From the NCBI RefSeq assembly GCF_900096905.1, contig NZ_FMYI01000001.1, positions 411,202 to 475,201 of the forward strand: a stretch of DNA of 64,000 bases, given 5' to 3'. This stretch comes from Pelagirhabdus alkalitolerans. Lineage in GTDB: Bacteria > Bacillota > Bacilli > Bacillales > Amphibacillaceae. Positions 37,646 through 46,541 of the stretch are shown here, piece after piece. The first letter of the stretch is position 1, and each line of letters begins with the position of its first letter. Under the pieces are notes generated by a model. That model was not told the DNA's origin, made no database searches, and saw only the letters and a program-made list of their open reading frames with translations. The translations under genes were made by a program, and so were the position numbers.

Positions 37646-38365
37646 ATGGAGTTCATAACAGAAATACTGTTGATTTTAGGAAGAATTGTATCAATTTTAC
37701 CGTTACTGTTACTCATAACGATCTTTATGGGTAAAAGAGCGATTGGTGAATTGCCAGTCTTTGATTTTTTAATTATCGTTGTATTAGGCGCAGTTGTTGG
37801 TGCGGACATTGCAGACCCTGAAATTGATCATCTCCCAACAGCGATAACGATCGTTGCTATTGGCATCATCCAGAGAGTGGTCGCGAATTGGAAGATTTCA
37901 AATCGAAGGATAGCAAAACGGATTACATTTGAACCGACCGTCGTGATCCAAAACGGGCAATTGATTCATCAGAATCTTAAGGCTATTCGTTTTTCAATTG
38001 ATAATATTCTTCAAATGCTGAGAGAAAAAGATGTGTTTGATATAAGTGAAGTCGAAACTGCCATCGTTGAGGCAAACGGCGCATTAAGCGTGTTGAAAAA
38101 GCCGGATAAAGCACCCATCACATTAGAAGATATGAACATCAAAAAGACAACAAGCATATCTTTTCCTGTTATTTTAGATGGCAACATTGACTCAACAGTT
38201 TTAAAGAAACTAGAGTTGAATGAAGCATGGTTACAAAAACAATTAACGAACCAAGAGATTCACGACATTAACACGGTTTTCTTTGCCTCAGTCAATCACC
38301 AGCATGAATTACACGTTTCTTTAAAAGATGAGTGTGATGTAACGATCCCACCTTTAAAGCACTGA
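37646..38365 (+). CDS. DUF421 (YetF/YdfR-like) membrane protein
   Basis: The protein is 239 residues. Three N-terminal helices contain FMGKRAIGELPVFDFLIIVVLGAVVGADIADP, the DUF421 signature (usually GKR.i.ql..fdf...i..G). A cytoplasmic part follows with a ...FEPTVVIQNGQLIHQNLKAIRFSIDNILQMLREKDVFDISEVETAIVEANGALSVLKK segment, the typical DUF421 beta domain. The family includes spore and envelope proteins of unknown function. It has its own promoter region and no operon partner that I can see. Confidence 0.88.
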   Translation: MEFITEILLILGRIVSILPLLLLITIFMGKRAIGELPVFDFLIIVVLGAVVGADIADPEIDHLPTAITIVAIGIIQRVVANWKISNRRIAKRITFEPTVVIQNGQLIHQNLKAIRFSIDNILQMLREKDVFDISEVETAIVEANGALSVLKKPDKAPITLEDMNIKKTTSISFPVILDGNIDSTVLKKLELNEAWLQKQLTNQEIHDINTVFFASVNHQHELHVSLKDECDVTIPPLKH

Positions 38366-38436
38366 TTAATAGATACAATCGATTCGCATTTTCAAGATCG
38401 ATCTTGTACAATATGTTAAAAAAGGAGGGGTTATAC

Positions 38437-39000
38437 ATGACGAATCGGTGCAGCTGGGTGACAAATGATTCCCTCTATATCGATTATCACGATCATGAGT
38501 GGGGCGTGCCTGTTTTTGATGATCAATTATTGTTCGAAATGCTTTGTTTAGAAGGGGCACAGGCAGGTTTAAGCTGGTGGACGATCTTACAAAAGAGAGA
38601 CCATTATCGTGAAATCTTTGATCACTTTGATCCCTATAAAATCGCTAAGTATGATGAAGAAAAACTAAATACAATTATTAATGATAAACGAATCGTTCGA
38701 AACAAATTAAAGATTAAAAGCGTCGTCACAAACGCTCAGTGCTACATAAATATCACCGAAAATGGTCAGTCCTTTTCTGATTACCTTTGGGGATTCGTCG
38801 ATCACGAGCCCATCATTAACCATTGGCAATCAGACCGGGATGTCCCAACCTCGACAGACATAAGCAAAGCCATGAGTAAGCAACTGAAAAAAAACGGCTT
38901 CAAATTTGTTGGTCCAACTATTTGTTATGCCTTTATGCAAGCTGTTGGCATGGTGAATGGTCACACGACGAATTGTTTTCGTCACCCTGATGCGATATAA
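38437..39000 (+). CDS. tag: DNA-3-methyladenine glycosylase I
   Basis: The protein is 187 residues from the ATG at 38437 (AAAAGGAGGGG upstream). Tag signatures are CSWVTNDSLYIDYHDHEWGVP, LFEMLCLEGAQAGLSWWTILQKRDHYREIFDHFDPYKIA and GFKFVGPTICYAFMQAVGMVNGHTTNCFRH. The Cys and His of the zinc clip (first CSW, final TTNCFRH) are present. It removes 3-methyladenine from alkylated DNA. It probably shares a transcript with the alkyltransferase-like gene 32 nt downstream. Confidence 0.95.
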   Translation: MTNRCSWVTNDSLYIDYHDHEWGVPVFDDQLLFEMLCLEGAQAGLSWWTILQKRDHYREIFDHFDPYKIAKYDEEKLNTIINDKRIVRNKLKIKSVVTNAQCYINITENGQSFSDYLWGFVDHEPIINHWQSDRDVPTSTDISKAMSKQLKKNGFKFVGPTICYAFMQAVGMVNGHTTNCFRHPDAI

Positions 39001-39032
39001 CAAGGAAGTTTTTTCAGAAAGGAAGAGATGCT

Positions 39033-39317
39033 ATGACCCCTTTTACAGAAAACGTTATTGCGATTATTAAATCGATTCCCTATGGTGACGTAAGAAGTTA
39101 TGGAAGCATTGCTAAAGAAGCCGGTCATCCTAGAGCAGCTAGACAAGTTTCCCGCATCTTACATAGTATGAGCGCATCACACGATTTACCGTGGCATCGT
39201 GTGGTCAATAAAAACCATCAAGTCACGATAAAGGACAAAGAAGCACGATTCATGCAAATCCATTACTTAAGAGAAGAAGGGGTAGAAGTGACGGATCAAG
39301 GAAGTGTGATTCAATGA
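39033..39317 (+). CDS. Alkyltransferase-like (ATL) DNA-binding protein
   Basis: This 94-residue protein contains only the DNA-binding domain of the O6-alkylguanine alkyltransferase family (FTENVIAIIKSIPYGDVRSYGSIAKEAGHPRAARQV). In the active enzyme the motif is PCHRV with a catalytic Cys; here it is PWHRV, so Trp replaces Cys. That is the hallmark of ATL proteins, which bind O6-alkylguanine without repairing it and hand it to nucleotide excision repair. It lies just after tag, giving a small alkylation-damage operon. Confidence 0.92.
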   Translation: MTPFTENVIAIIKSIPYGDVRSYGSIAKEAGHPRAARQVSRILHSMSASHDLPWHRVVNKNHQVTIKDKEARFMQIHYLREEGVEVTDQGSVIQ

Positions 39318-39346
39318 AAACCAATTAATAAAATAAAGACAAAAAA

Positions 39347-39377
39347 ATAGACCCTCGAGTCATTTCGACAGGTCTAT
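39347..39377 (-). terminator. Terminator of the HIRAN gene
   Basis: The stem GATAGACC/GGTCTATC overlaps the HIRAN stop codon and is followed on the minus strand by a run of seven T. It may also stop transcription from the tag operon. Confidence 0.65.
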
Positions 39378-40123
39378 CATTCACTATCCCTAATATGAAT
39401 TAAGTAACTTAATTCCTTATCATTAAGATCCTCCATGGTAATTTCTTTTTTTATAGAGAGTGTCGGTCTACCATCATATGGATCAAGAGATTTTATAAAT
39501 CCCTGAAGATAGTACCCTTCTTTCAACAAATTAAAAAACACTTTGTTGAAGGGCTTTTGAACATACCCCACTCTTTCATTATCATTATTTGGGTCAATTA
39601 TTTCAACAGCTTCTTTATCTTTAGAATTTGATACATCCCTACGTAAAATAACCTTATCATTTATCTTTAAAGAGTCATTATTTTTTTGAGTGTAAGACCA
39701 ACCCGCGATTTCTCCACTGTACGTTAAGTTATTATGATCAAAATAAACTGGCTCTAGAAATGATAAATTATCAGTTGCAGTCCTTCCTTTCGTAATTTTT
39801 AAATACTCCCATTTAACAGTATCACTATTGCTAAGCTGATAATCATTGATGAATTTTTTGAAAATATGACGATTTTCGCTAGGTAACCGCCTTTCAAAAA
39901 CAGAAAATAACTTATCACTATAATAAACTTTATTCAAATCCCTCAATCCAACAAAAGGAACAAACCCCTCTTCTTTTGCTTGTTGAACAATCTCTTTATT
40001 ATAAATAAATTTGTAATTTAACCCTTCTGAATCATAATTTTTAGATAATAGTCCAACAAAGAAATTCTGTTTAGACTTGGGTCCCTTCCATGACACTAAT
40101 AACTTTTCATCATTCCTGGGCAT
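39377..40123 (-). CDS. HIRAN-domain protein with an uncharacterised N-terminal region
   Basis: The protein is 248 residues; the ribosome site GGGGGA is before the ATG. The C-terminal about 105 residues match a HIRAN fold (GEIAGWSYTQKNNDSLKINDKVILRRDVSNSKDKEAVEII... ERVGYVQKPFNKVFFNLLKEGYYLQGFIKSL), known to recognise DNA 3' ends in HLTF-like and restriction-associated proteins. The N-terminal about 130 residues (LVSWKGPKSKQNFFVGLLSKN... YKFIYNKEIVQQAKEEGFVPFVGLRDLNKVY) resemble regions found before HIRAN domains in other short bacterial proteins and have no known role. There is no helicase or nuclease domain and no clear partner gene. A DNA-damage or defence link is only a possibility. Confidence 0.75.
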   Translation of the reverse strand: MPRNDEKLLVSWKGPKSKQNFFVGLLSKNYDSEGLNYKFIYNKEIVQQAKEEGFVPFVGLRDLNKVYYSDKLFSVFERRLPSENRHIFKKFINDYQLSNSDTVKWEYLKITKGRTATDNLSFLEPVYFDHNNLTYSGEIAGWSYTQKNNDSLKINDKVILRRDVSNSKDKEAVEIIDPNNDNERVGYVQKPFNKVFFNLLKEGYYLQGFIKSLDPYDGRPTLSIKKEITMEDLNDKELSYLIHIRDSE

Positions 40124-40301
40124 ATTTAATCCCCCTATTTAGTCAAATAATCTCTTCTTGTTTTTAAAATCTTTATTACTAGTTCTTTCTTTGGTACAGA
40201 AATCACTGCTGGTGGCACTTTATTCACTATACTAAGCATTATACTTTTAATTTGAGAATACATTTAATCATATTTAACTAATATAAGTTATTAAATTTAA
40301 A

Positions 40302-40330
40302 AAGCAGGGCATCAACCACATGCCCTGCTT
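40302..40330 (-). terminator. Terminator of the lemA-DUF2207 operon
   Basis: The 11-bp perfect stem AAGCAGGGCAT/ATGCCCTGCTT is followed by TTTTTAAATTT on the minus strand. The remaining interval 40124-40301 is AT-rich with no gene seen. Confidence 0.82.
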
Positions 40331-40343
40331 AACTTTATAGTAT

Positions 40344-42038
40344 TTAGCGTGATCCACCGCCTCCACCGCCGAAGGATCCACCACCTCCACCGAAGCTCGT
40401 TGCACCGCCGCCACCACTTGATGCATTAACGCCTGCGCTGTAGCCGGTTGACATATTTCTAGAAAAGATGTGCATCATGTATAGATTAGTATAGGAGATG
40501 TTTGATTCCTCAAAATAGGTTGGATGAAAGTCTTTTAATTGTTCAGCAACTTGCTCTGCAATACCGTATAGACTAGCCCAAATCAATAGATCATCCCATA
40601 GCGCCACTTCTTTAGCTCTTCTTTCGTCTATGAGTGAAAAATCCTTCAAGTAATTTTCAAATTGTACAATATGATTAAAAAGTTCTTCGCCTTTTTCAGT
40701 TCCTTTCGTCACTTGTGCTTTTAGGTTGCCTAAATATGAGACCTCGACTTCTTCTAGATAAAAGTTATCAATTAATTTTTCCTTTGACTTTACAGGTAAA
40801 TCGACATCAATGTCTTGAATTTTTTTATAGTTTTTCTGTGCCCATTCATTGAGCTCACTATCTGTCACGACACCCTGAATATTGGCCGAAGACTCAAGAA
40901 TTTCCCAGAAACGCTTCTCAAATTCATCGGTAAAAGGCGGCGTTTCTTCAAGTTGAATCGATGTTTTTTCACTTTTAAACAGTCGCCCTGTTTCTTCATG
41001 TGAAAGTGTTATATGACCTTCTTTTAACCACTTCAACATAAACGCATTAAAATACGGCTCCATACCACCCTTACCTAATTCCTTGAGTAGGTAAGCAATA
41101 TCTGTCACAGAACCCTCTTTATACGGCTCGTCACGATAATACTGATCCTCGTTCAGTTTCTGACGCTCTCTGCCTTTGATGAGTGGATTAGCCCGTTTAA
41201 CAGCACGCTTGTATGATCCACCAAAAATAGTGATGATCAGCACACCGACAAGGACTAAACCAATAATGACAATAGCTAAAGTTATACCTGTCCCGTCAGA
41301 AGTGTTATAAGTACTCCCTTCTGTTGCTAAATCCTCTTGTTCACTTAGTGTTTGATCGAGCGATAAAATCGGTTGAAACGGCTCATTTAAAAACTGCATC
41401 AAAATCGTTATATGATTTGAATCAGATAACGATTCGTTTGACCAACCGACAAGCTCACCATCTTCTAAATAAACCTCACCATCAAAACCAAACCCCCAAA
41501 TACGTGTATCACCTGTAGTAAATGATTCTGGACCGGTGATGGTCATCGTCACTTCTTCTGGATTAATATTATCTCGCCCGTCAAAAAGCTGCCAGCTCAT
41601 GCCTTGACCATCTTCAAGCTGACGTACCATATCCGTGATCGTATAGGTGATCGTGTACTCATGCTCACCATATTCACCGATTCCCCAAGCTAGTTCTTGT
41701 CCGTCGCTCGTCTCAACAACACCGTATTTACCAGCCTTCTCTTCGCGACTCGCGTTAATATCCCAGTCCGGTTCATAGGTTAACGGTTCGCCAAAATCAC
41801 TAACATGGAAGTCGGTTACCTCTGAACCACCCAAGTTTTCCATCACAATATAAATTTCGGTATCTTCTGTTAAGTACATGTCCCTCGTTTCGGTAATGAC
41901 ACCCGAACCATCCTCTTGCAATTCAATATGATAATCCAGTGAGGACATGGAGTTGGCAAAGGCTTGCGCTGTGAATGTTACACTCAGCGTTAGTGTAACG
42001 GCTAATGCTATAAAAATTTTTCGAAAATTATTCTTCAT
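40344..42038 (-). CDS. DUF2207 membrane protein with a glycine-rich tail
   Basis: From the ATG at 42038, 7 nt past the lemA stop, the protein has 564 residues. It has a signal peptide (MKNNFRKIFIALAVTLTLSVTFTAQAFA), an extracellular DUF2207 domain (LDYHIELQEDGSGVITETRDMYL...), a membrane helix near residue 250 (GITLAIVIIGLVLVGVLIITIFG), a large cytoplasmic part (DIAYLLKELGKGGMEPYFNAFMLKWLKEGHI...), and a C-terminal Gly-rich tail (GGGGGSFGGGGGGSR). DUF2207 genes commonly follow lemA. The pair is thought to act at the membrane, but the function is unknown. Confidence 0.9.
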   Translation of the reverse strand: MKNNFRKIFIALAVTLTLSVTFTAQAFANSMSSLDYHIELQEDGSGVITETRDMYLTEDTEIYIVMENLGGSEVTDFHVSDFGEPLTYEPDWDINASREEKAGKYGVVETSDGQELAWGIGEYGEHEYTITYTITDMVRQLEDGQGMSWQLFDGRDNINPEEVTMTITGPESFTTGDTRIWGFGFDGEVYLEDGELVGWSNESLSDSNHITILMQFLNEPFQPILSLDQTLSEQEDLATEGSTYNTSDGTGITLAIVIIGLVLVGVLIITIFGGSYKRAVKRANPLIKGRERQKLNEDQYYRDEPYKEGSVTDIAYLLKELGKGGMEPYFNAFMLKWLKEGHITLSHEETGRLFKSEKTSIQLEETPPFTDEFEKRFWEILESSANIQGVVTDSELNEWAQKNYKKIQDIDVDLPVKSKEKLIDNFYLEEVEVSYLGNLKAQVTKGTEKGEELFNHIVQFENYLKDFSLIDERRAKEVALWDDLLIWASLYGIAEQVAEQLKDFHPTYFEESNISYTNLYMMHIFSRNMSTGYSAGVNASSGGGGATSFGGGGGSFGGGGGGSR

Positions 42039-42042
42039 ATAA

Positions 42043-42609
42043 TCAACTCCAGCTTGGCATTTCAGTTTTTGTCTCTGTGTTTTCAAAATACGATTCTTTT
42101 GTAAAGTTAAAGAGTGACGCAATGATATTTGAAGGCACAGATTGAATAATCCGATTATACTTTGTGACTGTATCATTAAAGATCATCCGCGATTGACGGA
42201 CTTGTTGCTCATAGCGATCAACATTTTTTAAGGTTTCTTGATAAACGGAACTCGCTTTTAAATCTGGATAACTCTCACCGACCGCCATTAAGCGCCCCAT
42301 CGCTTGGTTAAACAACTGATCGTCCTTGTTCACCTCAGATACAGACGCATTTTGTCCGAGTGATGCACGTTGTGACGTAATCGATTCCAATGTTTCCGCT
42401 TCATATTCAGCATATTGCTTTGTTCCTTCAATCATATTTTGCAGCGCATCCCAACGCGACTCAACCTGAGCAGCAATTTGTCCCATTGAATTACGGACAA
42501 ACTCTCTTGCGCGAATCAGCTGATTGTATGTAGAAATCGCCCAAAACACCAATACCACAGCCAATAATATGAATAAAATAAGTCCAATGTTGCCTATTAA
42601 AAAGTCCAT
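42043..42609 (-). CDS. lemA: LemA family protein
   Basis: The protein is 188 residues. One N-terminal membrane helix (GLILFILLAVVLVFWAISTYNQLIRAREFVRNSMGQI) is followed by a long coiled helical bundle with the family motifs VESRWDALQNMIEGTKQYAEYE, AMGRLMAVGESYPDLKASS and RMIFNDTVTKYNRIIQSVPSNIIASLF. The ribosome site is AGGAGG. It lies directly upstream of its usual DUF2207 partner. Confidence 0.93.
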   Translation of the reverse strand: MDFLIGNIGLILFILLAVVLVFWAISTYNQLIRAREFVRNSMGQIAAQVESRWDALQNMIEGTKQYAEYEAETLESITSQRASLGQNASVSEVNKDDQLFNQAMGRLMAVGESYPDLKASSVYQETLKNVDRYEQQVRQSRMIFNDTVTKYNRIIQSVPSNIIASLFNFTKESYFENTETKTEMPSWS

Positions 42610-43079
42610 TTTTTCTCCTCCTATAAAAAGTTACTTCTTTACATAATTATGCTCTATGAATGGTTCAAAGTCATCCTTTTATGTTGATTAAATTTTTCAT
42701 ACAATTGTATAGCTAATATAATTGGAAGATCAACATTAAGATCTGCCTTTATGACAAATTCCAAATCAACACTCCCACACCCTCACTTCTATTGTTTTAT
42801 TAAGCACACTAGAGACCTTTCCGATCATAATATGTATCTTTATTCATTGATCTAATGTCTCTTAAAAGACTCTCAAAATTTTCCTGAATCACCTTGGATT
42901 TTATCATATTCTTGATATTACCTCACCCTTGATTAGTATATCTTATCGGACTAATACCTTTGTATTAAAAGGATATAAGCTTACCTCTATATTCACAGCT
43001 TACATATCAAACTACATATCCACTAATATGAAACAGAGTACTGTCTCCAGTTTCACTACTATACACCTTATCTACCAAA
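42610..43079. other. Non-coding interval
   Basis: This is 470 bp of AT-rich sequence between the lemA promoter region and the terminator of the surface esterase. I see no gene, tRNA or repeat in it. Confidence 0.5.
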
Positions 43080-43111
43080 AAATGAAGCAGAGGACCGTCC
43101 CTGCTTCATTT
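43080..43111 (-). terminator. Terminator of the surface esterase gene
   Basis: The 11-bp stem AAATGAAGCAG/CTGCTTCATTT is followed by six T on the minus strand. Confidence 0.85.
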
Positions 43112-43119
43112 CAGTATTA

Positions 43120-45609
43120 TTAAGATTTTTGCGTCTTTTTACGTATTACAATAGTCGAAAAGAGTCCAACTATTAAAAATGCCAATCCTATTAACATCAT
43201 ATTAAAGTGATTTGTAGCAGTAGCAGGAAGCTCTTCTGAACTGTCAGACTCTGTTGATTCAGGTTCTTCTGGTTCTGGATCCGTTTGCTCTGGATCTTCT
43301 GGCTCCGGATCTGTTGTTTCAGGTTCTTCAGGCTCTGGATCCGTTTGCTTTGGATCTTCTGGCTCTGGGTCTGTTGTTTCAGGTTCTTCATGCTCCGGTT
43401 CTGTCGGTTCTGGATCTGACTCTCCCTCATCCTCACCTTCTAAATTTTGCGCGAACATCCAGTCAAAAACATTTTCATATCTACTATCTAAAGTGCCAGC
43501 AGTAGGTGCCATGTCCCAACCTGCCTCATATACATTATTATAAAGAACAGCTGCTTCAACTTCATGCGCTATATAATCCGGCAAGGGCGGATTCTGATCC
43601 GGCTGATCAAATTGATTATAGGGCCAGACAAAGGATTCGTTGCTGTTAAATAATGAAGCCCTCGCGTTAGTCATTTCCGGTAAATTTTCGTTTATAAAGT
43701 TTTCGAGATTAGTTTGGTATGACCCACCGTCATAAGAATTTACAAACATCCAATAAGCTAAGTCAGCGTGCACTTCATTATTAGCCGCATCTGGAGAACC
43801 ACCTACCGGAGACATAGGAGCGCCAGCCGCGAAAAAGCCAGTGTAAGCGTTAAGTAACGTGTTCGTATACATACCGCCCCATGAAAAGCCCGCCACATAA
43901 ATACGGTTCGAATCGACCGCACCACTGGCAACTAAATCGTCTATGACAACTTTAACATCCGCTATATCAGGAGTACTAATTCCATTATAAGAAATATTCA
44001 GTACATGGCTGGCATATTTCTCAGGATTTTCTCCCATTCTTTGCATAAGTGCGACTGCGCCATTGGCAGATTTCATGGCCGCTTTTTGGTCTGTCTCAGC
44101 ACTTGTGCCGCCACGTCCCATTCCGTGAATATAAACATACAACGGCAATTCTTGTACTACCTCATCATTTGCATTTGAATGAAGGTAAAGCGCTCGATTA
44201 ACCGAATTATCCGCATGTGTTGTAAACTTGTCAAGAATAGGGTTCACAACTCTGCTTTGCTCAAAAACAACATTCTCAAGTGTACTTCCTTCCGTCAGAG
44301 TAATTTCTTCGGTTTGAGTGACATCGTAAACCTGTAGTGTCGAGTTACTACTACCATCCAACGTTGTCACACCACCGGTCTCCGTATAAAACTCCAGTTC
44401 AACGACGATATAACGGCCACTGTCTAATCCGTCTTGATAATCTAACGAATTTGCTACCATCCCCAGGTAACCGCGAACTTCTGGTTCATCATTGGCATAT
44501 ACCCTTGAGATATTGCGCATCCCTGTAAATGTCTCTGCAGTACCATCCAAGGTTGTGTCCCTGGCCGATACAGTAAACATTTCTGGGGTCAGTTCCGAAC
44601 TATTCACCGCATTGCCTTCACCCAAGTCAATAATAACCGCCGTTGTATACTCCCCTTTTGCAAAGTTGTCATTCCATACGATAAAGTCAAGCAACTCTGC
44701 ACCCGGATCATTTTTGAATGTGGCGTGCACACGATGGTTAGCGCTTACATTTTCAATGGTATAAGTATTGTCCTCCGTTACACTCACATCAACATCGTCT
44801 ACCATTACCGTATCTATAACCTGCCCACTATTAGGGATAAACTCAAAAGTTATGTCTTCTCCCTCTTCTACTCTTTGGACATGACCAGGCACATTCGGAT
44901 ATAGTGTACCACCTGAACCTGATGTGGCGGTGATTGAAAATCTCTTATCCTCCTCGTCGGCGCCAATAAGCGTTAAAGAGTCACTAAATGAAGCATCGCT
45001 ACTAAAACCCACATCAGGGTCTCCAAAACTGGAAACAACCTCGTAACGGTCATTGTCCTTTGATGATGAGTTGTTGATATAAATCTCAAAAGTCAACGGG
45101 CCTTCCTCCAACGTCAAGTTTCTTTTGGGTATTCTCATCTCCACGATATACCCAGTTTCCGTAAGTTCAGTCCACGCCGCTCTACCTTGAGCATTCTGTC
45201 CAGACAACACACCTGTAGCGCTAACACGCCACTGATTAGATCCACTGCTACCTGGTCCAACATAAAACTCCACACTGTCATACATGTGATCTGATCCATT
45301 TCCCGTATATACATCGCTATCCTCCACGACTACACGGGAATACAGATAGTCCTCATCCCAAAGAATCCTGGCTGTACCCGTAGCATTGGGTCTGGGATCA
45401 TCAGGTGCAGTGCTTTGGTCAATGCTATGTTCGATTGTTTTCTCCCACAGCGGATCGTTCGACCCAAGTTCGGGAGTCCCGTAAACGGCTGTCTCTGCTT
45501 CGTCTCCCAATAAGTCAGCATCAGCGAAGCCGACAGATACAGGTACCAATATTGCTAAGCAACAGGGTAACGCGATCATGGCAAGCAATCTTTTAAAAGC
45601 CTTTGACAT
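43120..45609 (-). CDS. Sortase-anchored CBM9-like and alpha/beta-hydrolase (esterase) surface protein
   Basis: The start at 45609 has AGGAGGA 9 nt upstream; the longer frame to 45786 lacks one. The product is 829 residues. The order is a signal peptide (FKRLLAMIALPCCLAILVPVSVGFA); a CBM9/DOMON-like domain to about residue 225 (ARILWDEDYLYSRVVVEDSDVY, DSVEFYVGP, VEMRIPKRNL); a beta domain (GGTLYPNVPGHVQRVEEGEDITFEFIPNSG); and a linker domain. An alpha/beta-hydrolase follows with the oxyanion motif YIHGMGRGG and nucleophile GFSWGG; the YMFVNSYDGGS and HEVEAAVLY segments may supply the acid and His. Then comes a Pro/Glu-rich repeat linker, LPATATN, a helix and RKKTQKS. It resembles secreted PHB-depolymerase/feruloyl-esterase-like enzymes; removal of acyl groups from plant polysaccharide is likely but unproven. 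Confidence 0.85.
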   Translation of the reverse strand: MSKAFKRLLAMIALPCCLAILVPVSVGFADADLLGDEAETAVYGTPELGSNDPLWEKTIEHSIDQSTAPDDPRPNATGTARILWDEDYLYSRVVVEDSDVYTGNGSDHMYDSVEFYVGPGSSGSNQWRVSATGVLSGQNAQGRAAWTELTETGYIVEMRIPKRNLTLEEGPLTFEIYINNSSSKDNDRYEVVSSFGDPDVGFSSDASFSDSLTLIGADEEDKRFSITATSGSGGTLYPNVPGHVQRVEEGEDITFEFIPNSGQVIDTVMVDDVDVSVTEDNTYTIENVSANHRVHATFKNDPGAELLDFIVWNDNFAKGEYTTAVIIDLGEGNAVNSSELTPEMFTVSARDTTLDGTAETFTGMRNISRVYANDEPEVRGYLGMVANSLDYQDGLDSGRYIVVELEFYTETGGVTTLDGSSNSTLQVYDVTQTEEITLTEGSTLENVVFEQSRVVNPILDKFTTHADNSVNRALYLHSNANDEVVQELPLYVYIHGMGRGGTSAETDQKAAMKSANGAVALMQRMGENPEKYASHVLNISYNGISTPDIADVKVVIDDLVASGAVDSNRIYVAGFSWGGMYTNTLLNAYTGFFAAGAPMSPVGGSPDAANNEVHADLAYWMFVNSYDGGSYQTNLENFINENLPEMTNARASLFNSNESFVWPYNQFDQPDQNPPLPDYIAHEVEAAVLYNNVYEAGWDMAPTAGTLDSRYENVFDWMFAQNLEGEDEGESDPEPTEPEHEEPETTDPEPEDPKQTDPEPEEPETTDPEPEDPEQTDPEPEEPESTESDSSEELPATATNHFNMMLIGLAFLIVGLFSTIVIRKKTQKS
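43250..43400 (-). repeat. 60-nt repeats encoding the Pro/Glu/Asp wall-spanning linker
   Basis: Two and a half copies of TTDPEPEDPKQTDPEPEEPE, 20 codons each, occur with near-identical DNA. This is typical of cell-wall-spanning segments before a sorting motif. Confidence 0.8.
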
Positions 45610-46282
45610 CGTTAAAATCCTCCTCATTTTTTCGTTCTTTTGTGAATTAAAACCAAGCGTTGCTACGAACGAGAAACAATACAGAATAACCCAATTAACG
45701 TATTCTGAATCTACCTCCTTATATAATATTTTTGTGAGGCTTAGGTTGAATGATTTCCAGCTATCAACCTCAGATTTAATAGACACTTAGCCATAAATTA
45801 ACTGGTTAGTGCTTGCTGTTCTTTGACATATCTGTAGTGTTCATAACTGCTATATACAGCCAATTCGATTGGCTCAGGGAGTCAGGTAGAGACTGAACTC
45901 CAACTGACCATGTAAGGTAATTAAATCCATCTTCATTCACGTGTATTTACTTCGGTGACCGCTACCATTTATCCTTTATTTTTCCAGAACATCTTTTGTG
46001 TTCTAATGAATTAGATAATCTGAAAAACTATTTAGGTTTATAAAGGCAATTCCACAAAAAAAGCCCCCACTAAGGGAGAACAAAAGAATATCAATTTGAG
46101 CCAAAACTGTTTAATATTTTCGAGCGATGGAGAGTTGTTTTTCGCTTAAAAGTGTTCATTTTTATTGAGCAATAATAAAGTTTAATAGTTAAATAATACT
46201 ATACTCGTGATTGTGTCTGTGCCGCTATTGATATGATGATGTAGTTTTTTTCAACAAAACGCAACCAATATCTACCCAATAG
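45610..46282. other. Intergenic region between the divergent surface esterase and tenA
   Basis: This 670-bp interval holds the leader and promoter of the esterase gene (minus strand) and ends at the tenA promoter. I see no gene. Near 46058-46080 a short CCCCCACTAAGGG inverted repeat sits beside runs of A. Confidence 0.4.
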
Positions 46283-46311
46283 TTGACAAGTTCGCTCTAT
46301 AGTGATTAAGT
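46283..46311 (+). promoter_or_regulatory. Candidate promoter of the tenA unit
   Basis: TTGACA (46283-46288), a 17-bp spacer and a weak TTAAGT -10 lie about 25 bp before the riboswitch. Confidence 0.45.
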
Positions 46312-46333
46312 AGAGAGGTAAATGATTATAGGA

Positions 46334-46425
46334 AGTCCACTAGGGGCGCTTTTTGCTGAGATAAGGATTAAATCCTTGGTCCCTTAGAACCTGAACTGGT
46401 TAATACCAGCGTAGGAAAGTGGAGA
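46334..46425 (+). ncRNA. TPP riboswitch (THI box) controlling tenA
   Basis: P1 pairs TCCAC (46336-46340) with GTGGA (46419-46423). Between them are the conserved THI-box blocks CTAGGGGCGC, TGCTGAGAT, CCCTTAGAACCTGAACTGG and TAATACCAGCGTAGGAAAG. Thiamine pyrophosphate binding should favour the terminator that follows. Confidence 0.95.
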
Positions 46426-46443
46426 CGGGATAGTTATGTCTAC

Positions 46444-46478
46444 AAAACCGCTCCAGTTTAATGGGTGGTTTTTTTATT
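46444..46478 (+). terminator. Riboswitch-controlled terminator before tenA
   Basis: AAAACCGCTC (46444-46453) pairs with GGGTGGTTTT (46463-46472), including G-U pairs, and a long T run follows. Confidence 0.85.
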
Positions 46479-46541
46479 TTTTTAACATATCGATCTCGAC
46501 GATACTTAGGGCTTTCTTCAAATTAATGAGGAGGCGTTCAT

